Shown: in pieces, positions 42,117-51,390 of the stretch
Layout of the letters: each line of letters begins with the position of its first letter
Numbering within the stretch: position 1 is the stretch's first letter
Assembly: GCA_005799495.1 (NCBI GenBank)
Contig: SYGP01000019.1
Location: 20,818 to 84,817, forward strand
Source of the DNA: Planctomycetia bacterium
GTDB lineage: Bacteria > Planctomycetota > Phycisphaerae > Phycisphaerales > SM1A02
Direction: 5' to 3'
Length of the DNA: 64,000 nucleotides
Program-made: the position numbers and the translations under genes
The notes under the pieces: model-generated
What the model was told of the DNA's origin: nothing
Database searches by the model: none
Seen by the model: the letters and a program-made list of their open reading frames with translations, nothing else

Positions 42117-44567
42117 CTATCCGATGGATTCCTGCAGAAGTCGCAGCAGTTCCACATGAAGTCCATCCGATGCCGCACAGACACTCTCCAGAGGCGGGCT
42201 TTCCTTGCTCCGCCCGCCCCAGTCGGTGCAGATACCCCCCGCCTCACGCACCAGGAGGGGGAATGGACCGATATCCCACGGCGCCATGACAGGATCCACC
42301 CAGCCGTCGCAGCGTCCCGTCACGAGCAGAACGCCCGCGTAGCAGTCGCTCCAACCGCGCAGTGAACCCACTTCGCGCGCGAGGCGTTCCCATGCATCCA
42401 TTCGTTTGCTCCGTCGAAAGAACTCCGACCCGGATGTGCAAATCAGCGCTCGCGCCAGCGATGCACCATGGCGTACGCGGGCACGGTCGACCGCGCGCTG
42501 TTGCGTCGTGCCAAGAGTGCCGCTGTCCGCGCGCTGCCACCACGCGCCACCTCCGGCTGATGCCCACACGCGCTCGCCAAGAGCAGGCATCGAGCACGCG
42601 CCGGTGAGCGCAACACCGCCATAGGAAGCCGCGATCAGCGTCCCGAACAGAGGAACACCGCTCATGAATGCCAGCGTGCCATCGATGGGATCGATGGTCC
42701 ATGTCCACCCACTTCTGCTCGCAACCTGTCCATGCTCTTCCCCGACGATCCCATCCTCTGGGAAACACTGCCCGACCGCGCGACGAAGATGCTGCTCAAT
42801 CGCATGGTCCGCAACGGTCACGGGAGTCTGATCGGGCTTCGTGTTCACCCGCAACGAAGGAGACTGGAAGTGCTCACGCGCCATGGCATCGGTTTCATCG
42901 AGCCACGAGAGCATGCGTCGCATGCGTTCCTGCAAGGATTGCTCCGACACAAGCCCGAGCGCAACTTCCGTGCGCTGTTTCGACTCGCGTTCGGTCGCTG
43001 CGTAGGCGGCGTCCGCATCGATGATCGGCCGCCCGATGATCACCTCGAGATCCGCCTTGGTGTATGTGTGCGGCGCCGCTCCTTCGGCGCGAGTTCCATA
43101 CTGGTTCAGATTGCTGGCGAAGATTCCCGCCGCACTGATGGGCAGGAAATCCTCGTAGCGGATGCCCTCACAGCGAACGAGCCCCCGGCGAAGCAGTTCG
43201 GTGAAGTCGTGCGTGTCGATCGTGCCTCGTGCGGCCAATCCCTCCGCCGTCGGCTCCCACTCCGCGTGCACCAACCCTTGGACAACCAGATGCTCCAGCG
43301 TCTTGGGGATTCGGGCAAACGGCGCCGCGAGCGATCGCTCGTGCGCCGCGAGGTCGTTCATATCGTGCACCGCTCCACCATTGGCACGATCCGATTCGGC
43401 AAGGCACGCGTCGTACATCGCGCGTCCCGTGGGAGTCGTTGCGTAGAAGCGCTCCTCGATCTCCCCGAATCGTGCCGTATGTTCGCCCTGCACGATGCTG
43501 CCGTCGGGCTCCGTAAACGACACGTGCTCTGCGACGGCGCGGTAGGCATCCTGACGCAGGAGGACTGGCGTCCCATCCGGAGGACCCTCGGTGAAGTCCT
43601 TGAAGCCCGCGTTCTTGATCTTCGCCAACTGGAACTTTGGTTCGCCCAACCGATGCAGCAGTTGTCCTGCCAGCTGCTCGATCGTTCGGCGACCCACGGA
43701 AGCGATCTCGAACGCATCCACTGCCGTTGGCCCGATGTGCGGCAAGTGCAGGCGAAGCCAGTGGCGATCGGCCGTCGACGCAAGGCGGCCGAGCACCTCG
43801 TGTGCACGCGTCACGAACTGTGTCCCATCGACCTGCCCAAAGCAGAACTTCATGACCGCCGTGGAGAGGTCGATGCACAGTGTGTTCGGGGTGAGGTGGT
43901 TCAGGTGATGCGAGTCGAAGCAGGCGATATCGGCCGCGATCTTGAAGCCAGCCTTGCAAAGATCCGCGTACAGGCCGTGGTCGCGTGCGCGACCTGTCCA
44001 CTTGAAGATCTTGGTGCATGCCTCCGTGATCAGCGTTTCGCCATCCGTTCGAGTCAGGCCGCCTTCCTGCTCGCACTGCTCGATCAGGCTTTGCGCGCGC
44101 TCGGAAAACACCGTTCGATCGGCGAGTGCGTTCTCGATCCGGCGGCGAGTGGCGGGATCGAATCGATCCGTCACGAGCAACGATGTGAACACGCGGTGCT
44201 CGGGACGCGAAGCGGAGCGGAACGCCGTTGCGATCACCGGCTGGCTCTTCGCTCCGATATCGGTCATTGCGTAGAAGTTGTGCGGCTCCATGGCGAAGAC
44301 GCCGAAGAAGCGGGCGATCCATCGGTACTCGTCGGGTCTGCCGATTCGGATGGCGCCGTGGCGCTCTGCACTTGCTCGAGTGACCTCCTCCGCGGTGACG
44401 CGCAGGCCCACGAATCGCTCCGCCAGCAGTTCGCACACAGTTCCATTGACGAGTTCATTGACCGCCAAGCTGCGGTCATACAGCGGAACTTCGCTTGCGA
44501 ACATGGATGACAGCCTCGCGAACAGGCTGTGCTGCAGATCAGTCCGATTCGCGAAGGATGGTTGCAT
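42117..44567 (-). CDS. fusion of 2-oxoadipate dioxygenase/decarboxylase (HglS, DUF1338) and inositol monophosphatase-like domain
   Basis: An 816-residue single frame with two enzymes. Residues ~1-535 are DUF1338 (HglS/YdcJ): ASAERHGAIR with His70, RWIARFFGVFAMEPHNFY, FDSHHLNHLTPNTLCID (His metal ligands ~221/224) and EIEERFYATTPTGRAMYD (Glu ligand ~372). HglS converts 2-oxoadipate to 2-hydroxyglutarate in lysine catabolism using Fe(II). Residues ~540-816 form an IMPase/HisN-type phosphatase: TPVTVADHAIE, GEEHG (609-613), WTIDPIDGTLAFMSG (~623-637) and VMAPWDIGPFPLLVREAGG, complete with metal-binding Asp residues. Both domains look intact. I know of no standard protein with this order. An internal start for a free phosphatase is possible at Met549 or Met552 but would clip its first helix. 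Confidence 0.88.
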   Translation of the reverse strand: MQPSFANRTDLQHSLFARLSSMFASEVPLYDRSLAVNELVNGTVCELLAERFVGLRVTAEEVTRASAERHGAIRIGRPDEYRWIARFFGVFAMEPHNFYAMTDIGAKSQPVIATAFRSASRPEHRVFTSLLVTDRFDPATRRRIENALADRTVFSERAQSLIEQCEQEGGLTRTDGETLITEACTKIFKWTGRARDHGLYADLCKAGFKIAADIACFDSHHLNHLTPNTLCIDLSTAVMKFCFGQVDGTQFVTRAHEVLGRLASTADRHWLRLHLPHIGPTAVDAFEIASVGRRTIEQLAGQLLHRLGEPKFQLAKIKNAGFKDFTEGPPDGTPVLLRQDAYRAVAEHVSFTEPDGSIVQGEHTARFGEIEERFYATTPTGRAMYDACLAESDRANGGAVHDMNDLAAHERSLAAPFARIPKTLEHLVVQGLVHAEWEPTAEGLAARGTIDTHDFTELLRRGLVRCEGIRYEDFLPISAAGIFASNLNQYGTRAEGAAPHTYTKADLEVIIGRPIIDADAAYAATERESKQRTEVALGLVSEQSLQERMRRMLSWLDETDAMAREHFQSPSLRVNTKPDQTPVTVADHAIEQHLRRAVGQCFPEDGIVGEEHGQVASRSGWTWTIDPIDGTLAFMSGVPLFGTLIAASYGGVALTGACSMPALGERVWASAGGGAWWQRADSGTLGTTQQRAVDRARVRHGASLARALICTSGSEFFRRSKRMDAWERLAREVGSLRGWSDCYAGVLLVTGRCDGWVDPVMAPWDIGPFPLLVREAGGICTDWGGRSKESPPLESVCAASDGLHVELLRLLQESIG

Positions 44568-44717
44568 GGAGTGTTCTTCGGAGCCTGCGGCTCATGCGCT
44601 TATCGCGATGCCGAGGCACGCAACAGGCTTTCATTTATAGGCGGCAGCCGCCATCCGAACAACCGCCCGTTCCACCATGCTTCGCGCTGAGTTGGATTGC
44701 GGTACAACACTCGCCCC

Positions 44718-45764
44718 ATGCGAAAGAACGATCTGCCGATCCTGCGTTTCGTCGCGGACAACTACCGCAACTTCAACTCACGAAGTACGCGCGATGCGCT
44801 GTTTGCATATTGGGATCATGTGTCCGCCGGCGGAAAGATGTTCTGGGCAGTCGCTGGCGCGATGAGCAGCGCGCAGCTGGGGATTTCGCTCGCACCTGCC
44901 ATCCGAAGCGGATTGGTGCACGGACTGAGCGTGACAGGAGCCAATCTGGAGGAGTCGCTCTTCCGGCTCGTGGCGCATGACAGCTACAAGGACTTCCCCG
45001 AGTACCGCTACTTCACCAAGCGCGACGACACGCGCATCCTGAAGCAGCGCATGCGTCGAGTCACTGACACCAGCATCCCCGAAGACGAGGCGTTCCGCGC
45101 CGTCGAGAAGGTCCTCGTGCCGATGTGGAAGCGTGCAGGCGAACGAGGAGAGCGCCGCTTCTGGCACGAATACTTCTACGACCTCGTTCTCTCGCTTCCT
45201 CGGTCGAAGTTCGAAGGCGACCCGAGCGAGTGCTGGCTCTTGGCCGCCGCGAAGGCGCGACTGCCGATGGTGGTTCCCGGTTACGAAGATTCAACCTTCG
45301 GCAACATTTTCGCATCCCATGTCAAGCACAACGACTTCCCAGCGTCGATTGCCTGCAGCGGGATTGAGTACATGGCACGGTTCTACGAGGACTATCGCGG
45401 ACTCTCGTCAGGTCGCGGCGTCGGCTTCTTCCAGATCGGCGGCGGGATTGCGGGCGACTTCCCCATCTGCGTCGTGCCGAGCATCAAGTACGACCTGCAG
45501 CGTCCCGTGAAGCCCTGGGCATATTTCTGCCAGATCTCCGACAGCACGACGAGTTACGGCTCCTACTCCGGCGCCACCCCCAACGAGAAGATCACTTGGG
45601 ACAAACTCACGGAACGAACGCCGATGTTCGTGATCGAGAGCGACGCAACGATCGTGGCTCCACTGATGCTTCAAGCCCTGCTCGAGTGCGCCGCCGCGCC
45701 GAAAGCTGCAGCGAAAGTCATTGCTGCATCGCGTGCGCACACGCGCCGTTCACTGGCCCGCTGA
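44718..45764 (+). CDS. deoxyhypusine synthase family protein
   Basis: A 348-residue protein with the NAD-binding deoxyhypusine-synthase fold: GLVHGLSVTGANLEESLF, VPGYEDSTFGNIFASHV, GVGFFQIGGGIAGDFPIC and SYSGATPNEKITWDKL. The Lys in TWDKL aligns with the catalytic Lys of DHS (VSWGKI in the eukaryotic enzyme). Bacteria have no eIF5A, and bacterial homologues have been linked to polyamine formation such as homospermidine from spermidine; that role is inferred here. ATG 44718 is preferred over TTG 44697. Divergent from the fusion gene, and overlapping the convergent CpcT-like gene by 15 bases. Confidence 0.9.
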   Translation: MRKNDLPILRFVADNYRNFNSRSTRDALFAYWDHVSAGGKMFWAVAGAMSSAQLGISLAPAIRSGLVHGLSVTGANLEESLFRLVAHDSYKDFPEYRYFTKRDDTRILKQRMRRVTDTSIPEDEAFRAVEKVLVPMWKRAGERGERRFWHEYFYDLVLSLPRSKFEGDPSECWLLAAAKARLPMVVPGYEDSTFGNIFASHVKHNDFPASIACSGIEYMARFYEDYRGLSSGRGVGFFQIGGGIAGDFPICVVPSIKYDLQRPVKPWAYFCQISDSTTSYGSYSGATPNEKITWDKLTERTPMFVIESDATIVAPLMLQALLECAAAPKAAAKVIAASRAHTRRSLAR

Positions 45765-46445
45765 AGCGGCGACCGTCGAACTTGCGCATGGATTGGCGGG
45801 CGTCTCCGGGAGGCGATCGAAGATGTACGCGCCCTTGCGTGCGCCCCACACCTGCTTCTCCTGCGCATCGAAGCCGCGGTCCCATGTCTCGATGCGATCC
45901 GGGGCGAGCCGTACCTCACTAGTGGCATAGGTCGCTCCGCGAAGGGAACTGAGACACGACTGTCCATCCGTCGACCCACTCCATACGCCGGCCTTCTTCC
46001 ACAGCGTGATCTGACATCCTTCGCGTTCGGTCAACTTGGCTGGCTCAAGGGAATCGAAGCGCTCAGGTGCAGCCCATGCGCAGATGAACGCGGCCGCATC
46101 GGGCAACTCGAAGACTTGGCTGACCACCTCGCCGGATGGACGCTCCGTCACACGGTAGATGCGCTGTCGGTAGGGCTTGCAGGGCGCCGATTCCATCGCC
46201 TGTTCCACATACAACCAGATGCCATCGCTTCGAGAGTGCCAAATGCGCACCATGTGAAGACGCACATCGAAATACTCGCTGTCTGCCTTCGACTGCGCTG
46301 TGCTGGCAAAGTGTCCACTCAGCAGCGTGGCGACATCGCTCGACCCAGTCCTGCACGCAACCATGCATGACCCGATCAGCACACACTGCATCACTTGCCA
46401 GAGCAGTCCGTTGATTCGACCGCACCACGATGGGAGATTCGCCAT
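45750..46445 (-). CDS. CpcT/CpeT-like lipoprotein
   Basis: A 231-residue lipoprotein (lipobox MVAC near residue 31) followed by a CpcT/CpeT fold: LLSGHFASTAQSKADSEYFD, IWLYVEQAMESAPCKPYRQR, GATYATSEVRLAPDRIETWD and RGFDAQEKQVWGARKGAY. In cyanobacteria CpcT attaches bilins to phycobiliproteins; homologues in non-phototrophs lack that partner and their role is unknown. No phycobilisome genes are in this window. Starts nine bases after the 917-residue gene stop, so probably co-transcribed with it. Confidence 0.86.
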   Translation of the reverse strand: MANLPSWCGRINGLLWQVMQCVLIGSCMVACRTGSSDVATLLSGHFASTAQSKADSEYFDVRLHMVRIWHSRSDGIWLYVEQAMESAPCKPYRQRIYRVTERPSGEVVSQVFELPDAAAFICAWAAPERFDSLEPAKLTEREGCQITLWKKAGVWSGSTDGQSCLSSLRGATYATSEVRLAPDRIETWDRGFDAQEKQVWGARKGAYIFDRLPETPANPCASSTVAASAGQ

Positions 46446-46454
46446 GACGCAAGG

Positions 46455-49208
46455 CTACGGTGCGCCAGCGGACAGCGCTCCGAGGCTGCGAAGCACTCGG
46501 CGATTCAACTCATCCCGCTCAAATCGCAGTGCTGCAATGATCGATGCAGACTGGTCGGAACGCTTCTCACACGCCGCAACGATCTGCGATCGGTTGGCAC
46601 GGTATCGCTGCTCCCATGCGCTCCGAAGCGCTCGAATGGATGGAGCGCTCGGCCCATTTCCTGCGAGCGCTTCTGCCTCGTCCAAGCGGTTTGCCGGACT
46701 GGTGGCATCCGCGAGCTCGCGGGGGAATCGCTGATCATCCCATGCATCCTGCAACCGCTGTGCCGAATCCGGGGGCAGCACCGCCTTCACGCGCTGCACC
46801 ATGGACCCGCATCCCGCGCGCACGGCTTGCGCGGCATCCTCGGTCTTTGCTGCCGCAGTTTCCAAGTCCGCCCTGCCGCGTGATACCGAGGTGATCGACA
46901 CGGGCGGTGAAATTGTCACCAACTGCGGCGGGCCACCCTGTACCTGGGGCGGCACGCTTGCGGGCTTCGGCGGCGGCGGCGGCGGCGGAAGCTGCATCAT
47001 CGGCTTCGGGCGGGCCTTTCGTTCCACTTCATCGGCATCGGCCCAAGCGCGCGTCAGCGTGGACAGGGTGGTGCACTCCGTTGCAATCGTCGGTCCGGCC
47101 GCACACCAGTCCGCAGCGGACAACTGTGAACGCATCACAGCAACCAACGGATCACCGCGGTCAGGGGCACCACCAGAAACCTGCGGGAACATTGACATGG
47201 AAACGCTCGGCGCTGCAGCGCGTTCCTTGGCGAGCGCACGCCACGGCACGATCCATGCGACTGCAGATGTCCGCTTCGTGTCCGTGAGAGGCATCAGGGA
47301 CGATTCGATCATGCCGCTCTCTGCGGCGAAGATCGCCTCGCGCGCGACTGCCGCCGCAGCTGCACGCTCTTGCGAACGCTTGGATGACTCCTGCTGCAGC
47401 GATCCATCTTCACCCATCACCATGAGCCCCGCGCCGATGGGGACTCCGCCACTTGCCTGCTTCACCTTCTCGCGCTGCTCGACCACCGATGACTCGGCAT
47501 CATCGAGAAGCTGTTCCACCACTGGCATCAGGTCTGCTCCAACGCCGGCGGCCGCGAGCGCACCTTCAACCTGCTCCATCTTGATCGGCTGCTGGAGTCG
47601 TGTCGACCCGACCCCGAACAACAGCGACAACACACCGCCATCGCCTGCGGCGTCGCCCACTTCCGAATCGCTCCAGGCGGCCATCCCCATTTCTCCGGGA
47701 CCGCCATCGAATGCGAAGGCCTCGCCCCCAAACATCATGTCTTCCTGATCGCCAACCATGATCTCGACATTCTCGAAGTCCGCATCGCCCAATGCGAGTT
47801 CATCGTCCGACACGGTGAACGACAGGGTCGTTGCTGCAAAGATCACCGGCTGCCCATCGCCCTGCCCTCCTCCTTGAACCTCGGCGGCATCGACAATGAC
47901 CCCGCCGTTGACATCCGGCAACGCGAGACCGCTGGCCGCTCCGCCACGCAGACGAGCCAACAACTGTGGACCGAAGTCCGGCGCAATCTCCGCGATTTCT
48001 GCTGCCGCACGCGCCGTCGCCTCCTGAGCCTGCTTCTGCGAGCCACCCTGCGCCGCTTCGCCCTGCGCCAACAATTCATTCAATCCACCCTTTGCCGCGC
48101 GACTGGTGAAGTCTCTGCGAGCGATGGGCCACCACACCGACGCCCACCGATCGAGAGCAGCATCGATGCGCGACAAACGATCGGCATCCAGTGCCTGACC
48201 GCTCGCCACGACTCGCTGGAGTACGGTGACTCCCTCTCGTACTTGACCAATTCCAGATCGCGTCGCGACGCCGCTGAGCAGCCGAAGCTTTCCACGCCCG
48301 TTCAACTGAACCAAAAGCGCATCGATGATCTGCGCATCGCACTCCGCAAGTCTGGCACGGGCGGCCGCCACTTCCTGCATGCCACTCTGACCCTGAGACA
48401 GCAGCGCTGCAAGCAAGTTCTTGCCAAGTTCTGGATCGAAGGCTTGTGGCGCGCTGTCGGCGTCGCCATTCGCCTGCGAATCCCCATCACGGTTCTCCAC
48501 AACCGGAGGCAAGAGCGGCATCACCGATCCCAACGCAGGCGATTCGCCCCGTGACTTGAAGCGTGCGAGCGGCAACTGAAGCGCTGTATCACGCATGACT
48601 CGTGTTGCTGCTGTGCGGTCCCCGCCCAGAATCTTGAGCCGTTCCTCGAGCAGACCTCGCTGCGCATCCGTCAGCTGAAGTCGATTCGAGACTTGCTGCC
48701 AATCGACTGGGCGGGGCTGTGCACGAGGACCGAGCGCGGCCTTCCAGATCGCCACGTTCCTTCGCTGCTCCAACTCCGCCAGGACTTCATCGACTGCGGT
48801 CGCCTGGTCGGGGCGCGCAGCTTTTCGAATGGCTTCCACGATCGGTGTTTCGACGGCATCCAACTCCGACGCCGCTGCCCTGCCGCGCCCCACAAGCGCG
48901 TTTGCCGCAGCCTGATCCATCGGTCGCACCGCGAGTGCAGCTTGCCATGCGGCCGTGGAATCTCGCACACACTGCACGAAGCGTTCCACCTGCTTCTCGT
49001 AAGCATCCAGCACGACTGCCTGCTGCTGCTGCTCGAAACCGCTGCGCGTGAGACGCTCGATCAGGTCCGAACTGCGCAGTGGATCCACCTGCGCATGAAC
49101 AGCCTCGACTGCCAGGGTCGCCAGCAGAATGCCCAGCAGTCGCTGCCACTTTCGCCACGCTTGCCCAGCCCAAGCAAACCGAAGTTGTGTGATCTCGGTG
49201 CATTGCAT
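46455..49208 (-). CDS. large exported protein of unknown function
   Basis: A 917-residue protein I do not recognise. It has an N-terminal signal (LLGILLATLAVEAVHAQ), then mostly long helices rich in Ala/Arg/Glu with coiled-coil character (~40-230, ~330-430), an acidic Asp/Gly-rich mid part (~460-545, MVGDQEDMMFGGEAFAFDGG), a Pro-rich hinge (LPPPPPPPKPASVPPQ, ~775) and a helical C-terminus. Features such as QLTDAQRGLLEERLKI resemble LTXXQ-type helical hairpins. Likely periplasmic or surface-anchored. Upstream of, and close to, the CpcT-like gene; divergent from the LOG gene with almost no spacer, which suggests a small shared promoter region. Confidence 0.75.
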   Translation of the reverse strand: MQCTEITQLRFAWAGQAWRKWQRLLGILLATLAVEAVHAQVDPLRSSDLIERLTRSGFEQQQQAVVLDAYEKQVERFVQCVRDSTAAWQAALAVRPMDQAAANALVGRGRAAASELDAVETPIVEAIRKAARPDQATAVDEVLAELEQRRNVAIWKAALGPRAQPRPVDWQQVSNRLQLTDAQRGLLEERLKILGGDRTAATRVMRDTALQLPLARFKSRGESPALGSVMPLLPPVVENRDGDSQANGDADSAPQAFDPELGKNLLAALLSQGQSGMQEVAAARARLAECDAQIIDALLVQLNGRGKLRLLSGVATRSGIGQVREGVTVLQRVVASGQALDADRLSRIDAALDRWASVWWPIARRDFTSRAAKGGLNELLAQGEAAQGGSQKQAQEATARAAAEIAEIAPDFGPQLLARLRGGAASGLALPDVNGGVIVDAAEVQGGGQGDGQPVIFAATTLSFTVSDDELALGDADFENVEIMVGDQEDMMFGGEAFAFDGGPGEMGMAAWSDSEVGDAAGDGGVLSLLFGVGSTRLQQPIKMEQVEGALAAAGVGADLMPVVEQLLDDAESSVVEQREKVKQASGGVPIGAGLMVMGEDGSLQQESSKRSQERAAAAAVAREAIFAAESGMIESSLMPLTDTKRTSAVAWIVPWRALAKERAAAPSVSMSMFPQVSGGAPDRGDPLVAVMRSQLSAADWCAAGPTIATECTTLSTLTRAWADADEVERKARPKPMMQLPPPPPPPKPASVPPQVQGGPPQLVTISPPVSITSVSRGRADLETAAAKTEDAAQAVRAGCGSMVQRVKAVLPPDSAQRLQDAWDDQRFPRELADATSPANRLDEAEALAGNGPSAPSIRALRSAWEQRYRANRSQIVAACEKRSDQSASIIAALRFERDELNRRVLRSLGALSAGAP

Positions 49209-49241
49209 GCCCCAATGCTAAAGACCACGCGATGGCTCTCT

Positions 49242-50009
49242 ATGATTCATGCCAAAATGCACGCGACTACTTCCACGCCATCGGCAGGGCGACTCCAACC
49301 ACCCGATCCACTCAGTCTGACTGGTCCGCGCCCTCGACTCGAGGAATTGGCCCGTCTGTTACGCATCTGCGTCGAGTTCTTGCGCGGCTTTCGGCATCTG
49401 CACTTTGTTGGCCCCTGTGTGACCGTGTTTGGCAGTGCTCGATTCGACGAACAAAACCACTGGTACAAACTTGGCAGGTCTGTGGGGGCTGAACTTGGCC
49501 GTGCCGGGTTCAGCGTCATGACAGGGGGCGGACCCGGAATCATGGAAGCTGCAAACCGCGGTGCGAGGGATGTCGGTGCACCCTCGCTCGGATGCAACAT
49601 CATCCTTCCATTCGAACAGAAGCCAAACCCCTACTGCGATGTGGTCATCTCTTTCCGCTACTTCTTCGTCCGGAAGGTGATGCTGGTCAAGTACTCCTAC
49701 GGATTCGTCGTCCTGCCGGGTGGCTTCGGAACACTCGATGAACTCTTCGAGGCGATCACCTTGATCCAGACCAAGGTGATTGCGGGATTTCCCGTTGTGC
49801 TGGTCGGTCGGAGCTACTGGGATGAGTTGACCGACTTCATCGAAAGCCGCCTGATCAGCCAAGGCACGATCTCACCCGAAGACCGATCGCTCTTCCATGT
49901 GACGGATGATCCCGCCGAAGCAGCGAAGTACATCGAAGGCATTGCGCGGCAGCGTTTCGGCCTGCAGTACGGCCAGAGAATGCGACGCCGATGGTGGCTC
50001 TTCGAGTGA
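49242..50009 (+). CDS. LOG-family Rossmann-fold protein (TIGR00730)
   Basis: A 255-residue protein with the lysine-decarboxylase-like/LOG fold: VTVFGSARF, TGGGPGIMEAANRGA (nucleotide-binding, the GGGxGxMxA motif) and VVLPGGFGTLDELFEAIT (the PGGxGTxxE motif). The family hydrolyses nucleoside 5'-monophosphates such as cytokinin-riboside phosphates to base plus ribose 5-phosphate; the role in bacteria is often nucleotide recycling. ATG 49242 is chosen; ATG 49215 and 49257 are in frame. The 3' end overlaps the acetyltransferase gene by 19 bases. Confidence 0.9.
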   Translation: MIHAKMHATTSTPSAGRLQPPDPLSLTGPRPRLEELARLLRICVEFLRGFRHLHFVGPCVTVFGSARFDEQNHWYKLGRSVGAELGRAGFSVMTGGGPGIMEAANRGARDVGAPSLGCNIILPFEQKPNPYCDVVISFRYFFVRKVMLVKYSYGFVVLPGGFGTLDELFEAITLIQTKVIAGFPVVLVGRSYWDELTDFIESRLISQGTISPEDRSLFHVTDDPAEAAKYIEGIARQRFGLQYGQRMRRRWWLFE

Positions 50010-50635
50010 ACGGCAATCCGACTCCCCACACGGCAATGTTTGGAGCTCTGCACGAAATCTCCTTCCGCCGCGCGGTGGCAGCGGATGGTCCTGCGGTTGT
50101 TGCGCTTGTCCAGAGTGCTTTTCGCGGTGAGGGCAGTCGGATCGGCTGGACCACCGAGGCGGACCTGCTCGATGGCCAGCGCACGGACTTGACCGAGGTG
50201 GGCGCGCTGATCGCAGACCCGCGCTCGTGCATGCTGCTTGCAGAGCACGGTGGAACGCTCGTCGGCTGCGTGAAGTTGGTCCGCGAATCAGATGCGGGCG
50301 TCATCGGCATGGTGTCTGTTGTGCCTGCACTCCAACGCGCTGGCATCGGCAAGACCCTCCTGCGCGAAGCCGAGCGCGTGATCCTGTCGGCATGGGGGCT
50401 TCGGCGCGCGACGATGACGGTGATCGTTCAGCGCGACACGCTCATCGCCTGGTACGAACGCCACGGGTACCGGCGAACGGGAATCACTTCTCCTTTTCCG
50501 TATGGTCAGCCGCGCTTCGGGCTGCCAAAGCGCGGCGACCTCGCCTTTGAAACACTGGAGAAGGATCTTGGCGGGCCATCATCTGCCGACGACGCCCTGC
50601 CACGACAATGTCACGGAGGACCCAACGAGAAATAG
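49991..50635 (+). CDS. GNAT-family N-acetyltransferase
   Basis: A 214-residue acetyltransferase with GNAT features: the ISFRRAVAADGPAVVALVQS start, the acetyl-CoA motif A MVSVVPALQRAGIGKTLLRE and the motif B end IAWYERHGYRRTG. The substrate is unknown. The ATG at 49991 lies inside the LOG gene's last codons, so the two are probably co-translated; ATG 50036 would give a 199-residue protein that starts closer to the fold. The 3' end overlaps the convergent DUF4239 gene by 25 bases. Confidence 0.85.
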   Translation: MVALRVNGNPTPHTAMFGALHEISFRRAVAADGPAVVALVQSAFRGEGSRIGWTTEADLLDGQRTDLTEVGALIADPRSCMLLAEHGGTLVGCVKLVRESDAGVIGMVSVVPALQRAGIGKTLLREAERVILSAWGLRRATMTVIVQRDTLIAWYERHGYRRTGITSPFPYGQPRFGLPKRGDLAFETLEKDLGGPSSADDALPRQCHGGPNEK

Positions 50636-51390
50636 GCATCGAGGGGCAGGACGCGAACAATTCCCTCGAAGGGATTCTCGAGCTCGACCGTGACACCAAC
50701 CACTGCTCCCACCGCGAGCGCGAGCAGGGTTGTCAACAGTATCCCATTGCGCCCGAAAGCGCCGAAGTCAAAGAGCAGCGCAGCGGTGAAGAACAGCAAC
50801 GCTGCAACGCTCCAAAAGAGCGCAGAGGTTTCGGTCTTTGCATCGATGATCTGTTCCTGCCTGCACTGATCGAGTTGCGCCAGATCTTCGATCAGCCGCC
50901 GGCCAGCTGCCTCCGCGGACATTCGAATGCCAAGGTCGCGGATTGGCCTGAGCATCGACGACGCCTCCTCGTCAAGCGCATACCGCTGATCGGCAAGCGC
51001 CTCTCGCTGACGCGTGGACACGATGGCGATGTACTTGGCGGTGACTGACGGGACGAGGGACTTCGACTCCATGTCGCCCGCCGCGGCGAGCGTCCGCACC
51101 TGGCTTTCGATCTGACGAATCAACTGCGCTTCTCGGCGGATGTCCGCCTGGGATCGATCAAAGTTCGTGCGTGCATCCGTCAATGCCAAGGCAATCACGA
51201 ACGTGAACAGCGTGAGCATCGCCACGCCGACATGATGGGCGGTCCGCTCTGCGGCTCCATCGACATGAAGGCCGAGCAGGCGCTTGCCCGAGCGAGCCGT
51301 GAACGCCAACAGGAGCGACACGAGCACGCACACGGCGAGTGAAGCCCACGACTGCAAGATGAATCCGAACAATACGGGACCTTCTGCCAT
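50611..51390 (-). CDS. DUF4239 (bestrophin-like) membrane protein
   Basis: A 259-residue protein with N-terminal membrane helices (SWASLAVCVLVSLLLAFTAR, HHVGVAMLTLFTFVIALALT), a cytoplasmic helical region and two C-terminal helices (FFTAALLFDFGAFG, LLALAVGAVVGVTVELENPF). DUF4239 is related to bestrophin-type anion channels; activity not shown. The ATG at 51390 shares a base with the stop of the channel gene (TGATG); a GTG codon just before is possible. Third gene of a coupled ion-transport set. Confidence 0.83.
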   Translation of the reverse strand: MAEGPVLFGFILQSWASLAVCVLVSLLLAFTARSGKRLLGLHVDGAAERTAHHVGVAMLTLFTFVIALALTDARTNFDRSQADIRREAQLIRQIESQVRTLAAAGDMESKSLVPSVTAKYIAIVSTRQREALADQRYALDEEASSMLRPIRDLGIRMSAEAAGRRLIEDLAQLDQCRQEQIIDAKTETSALFWSVAALLFFTAALLFDFGAFGRNGILLTTLLALAVGAVVGVTVELENPFEGIVRVLPLDAYFSLGPP

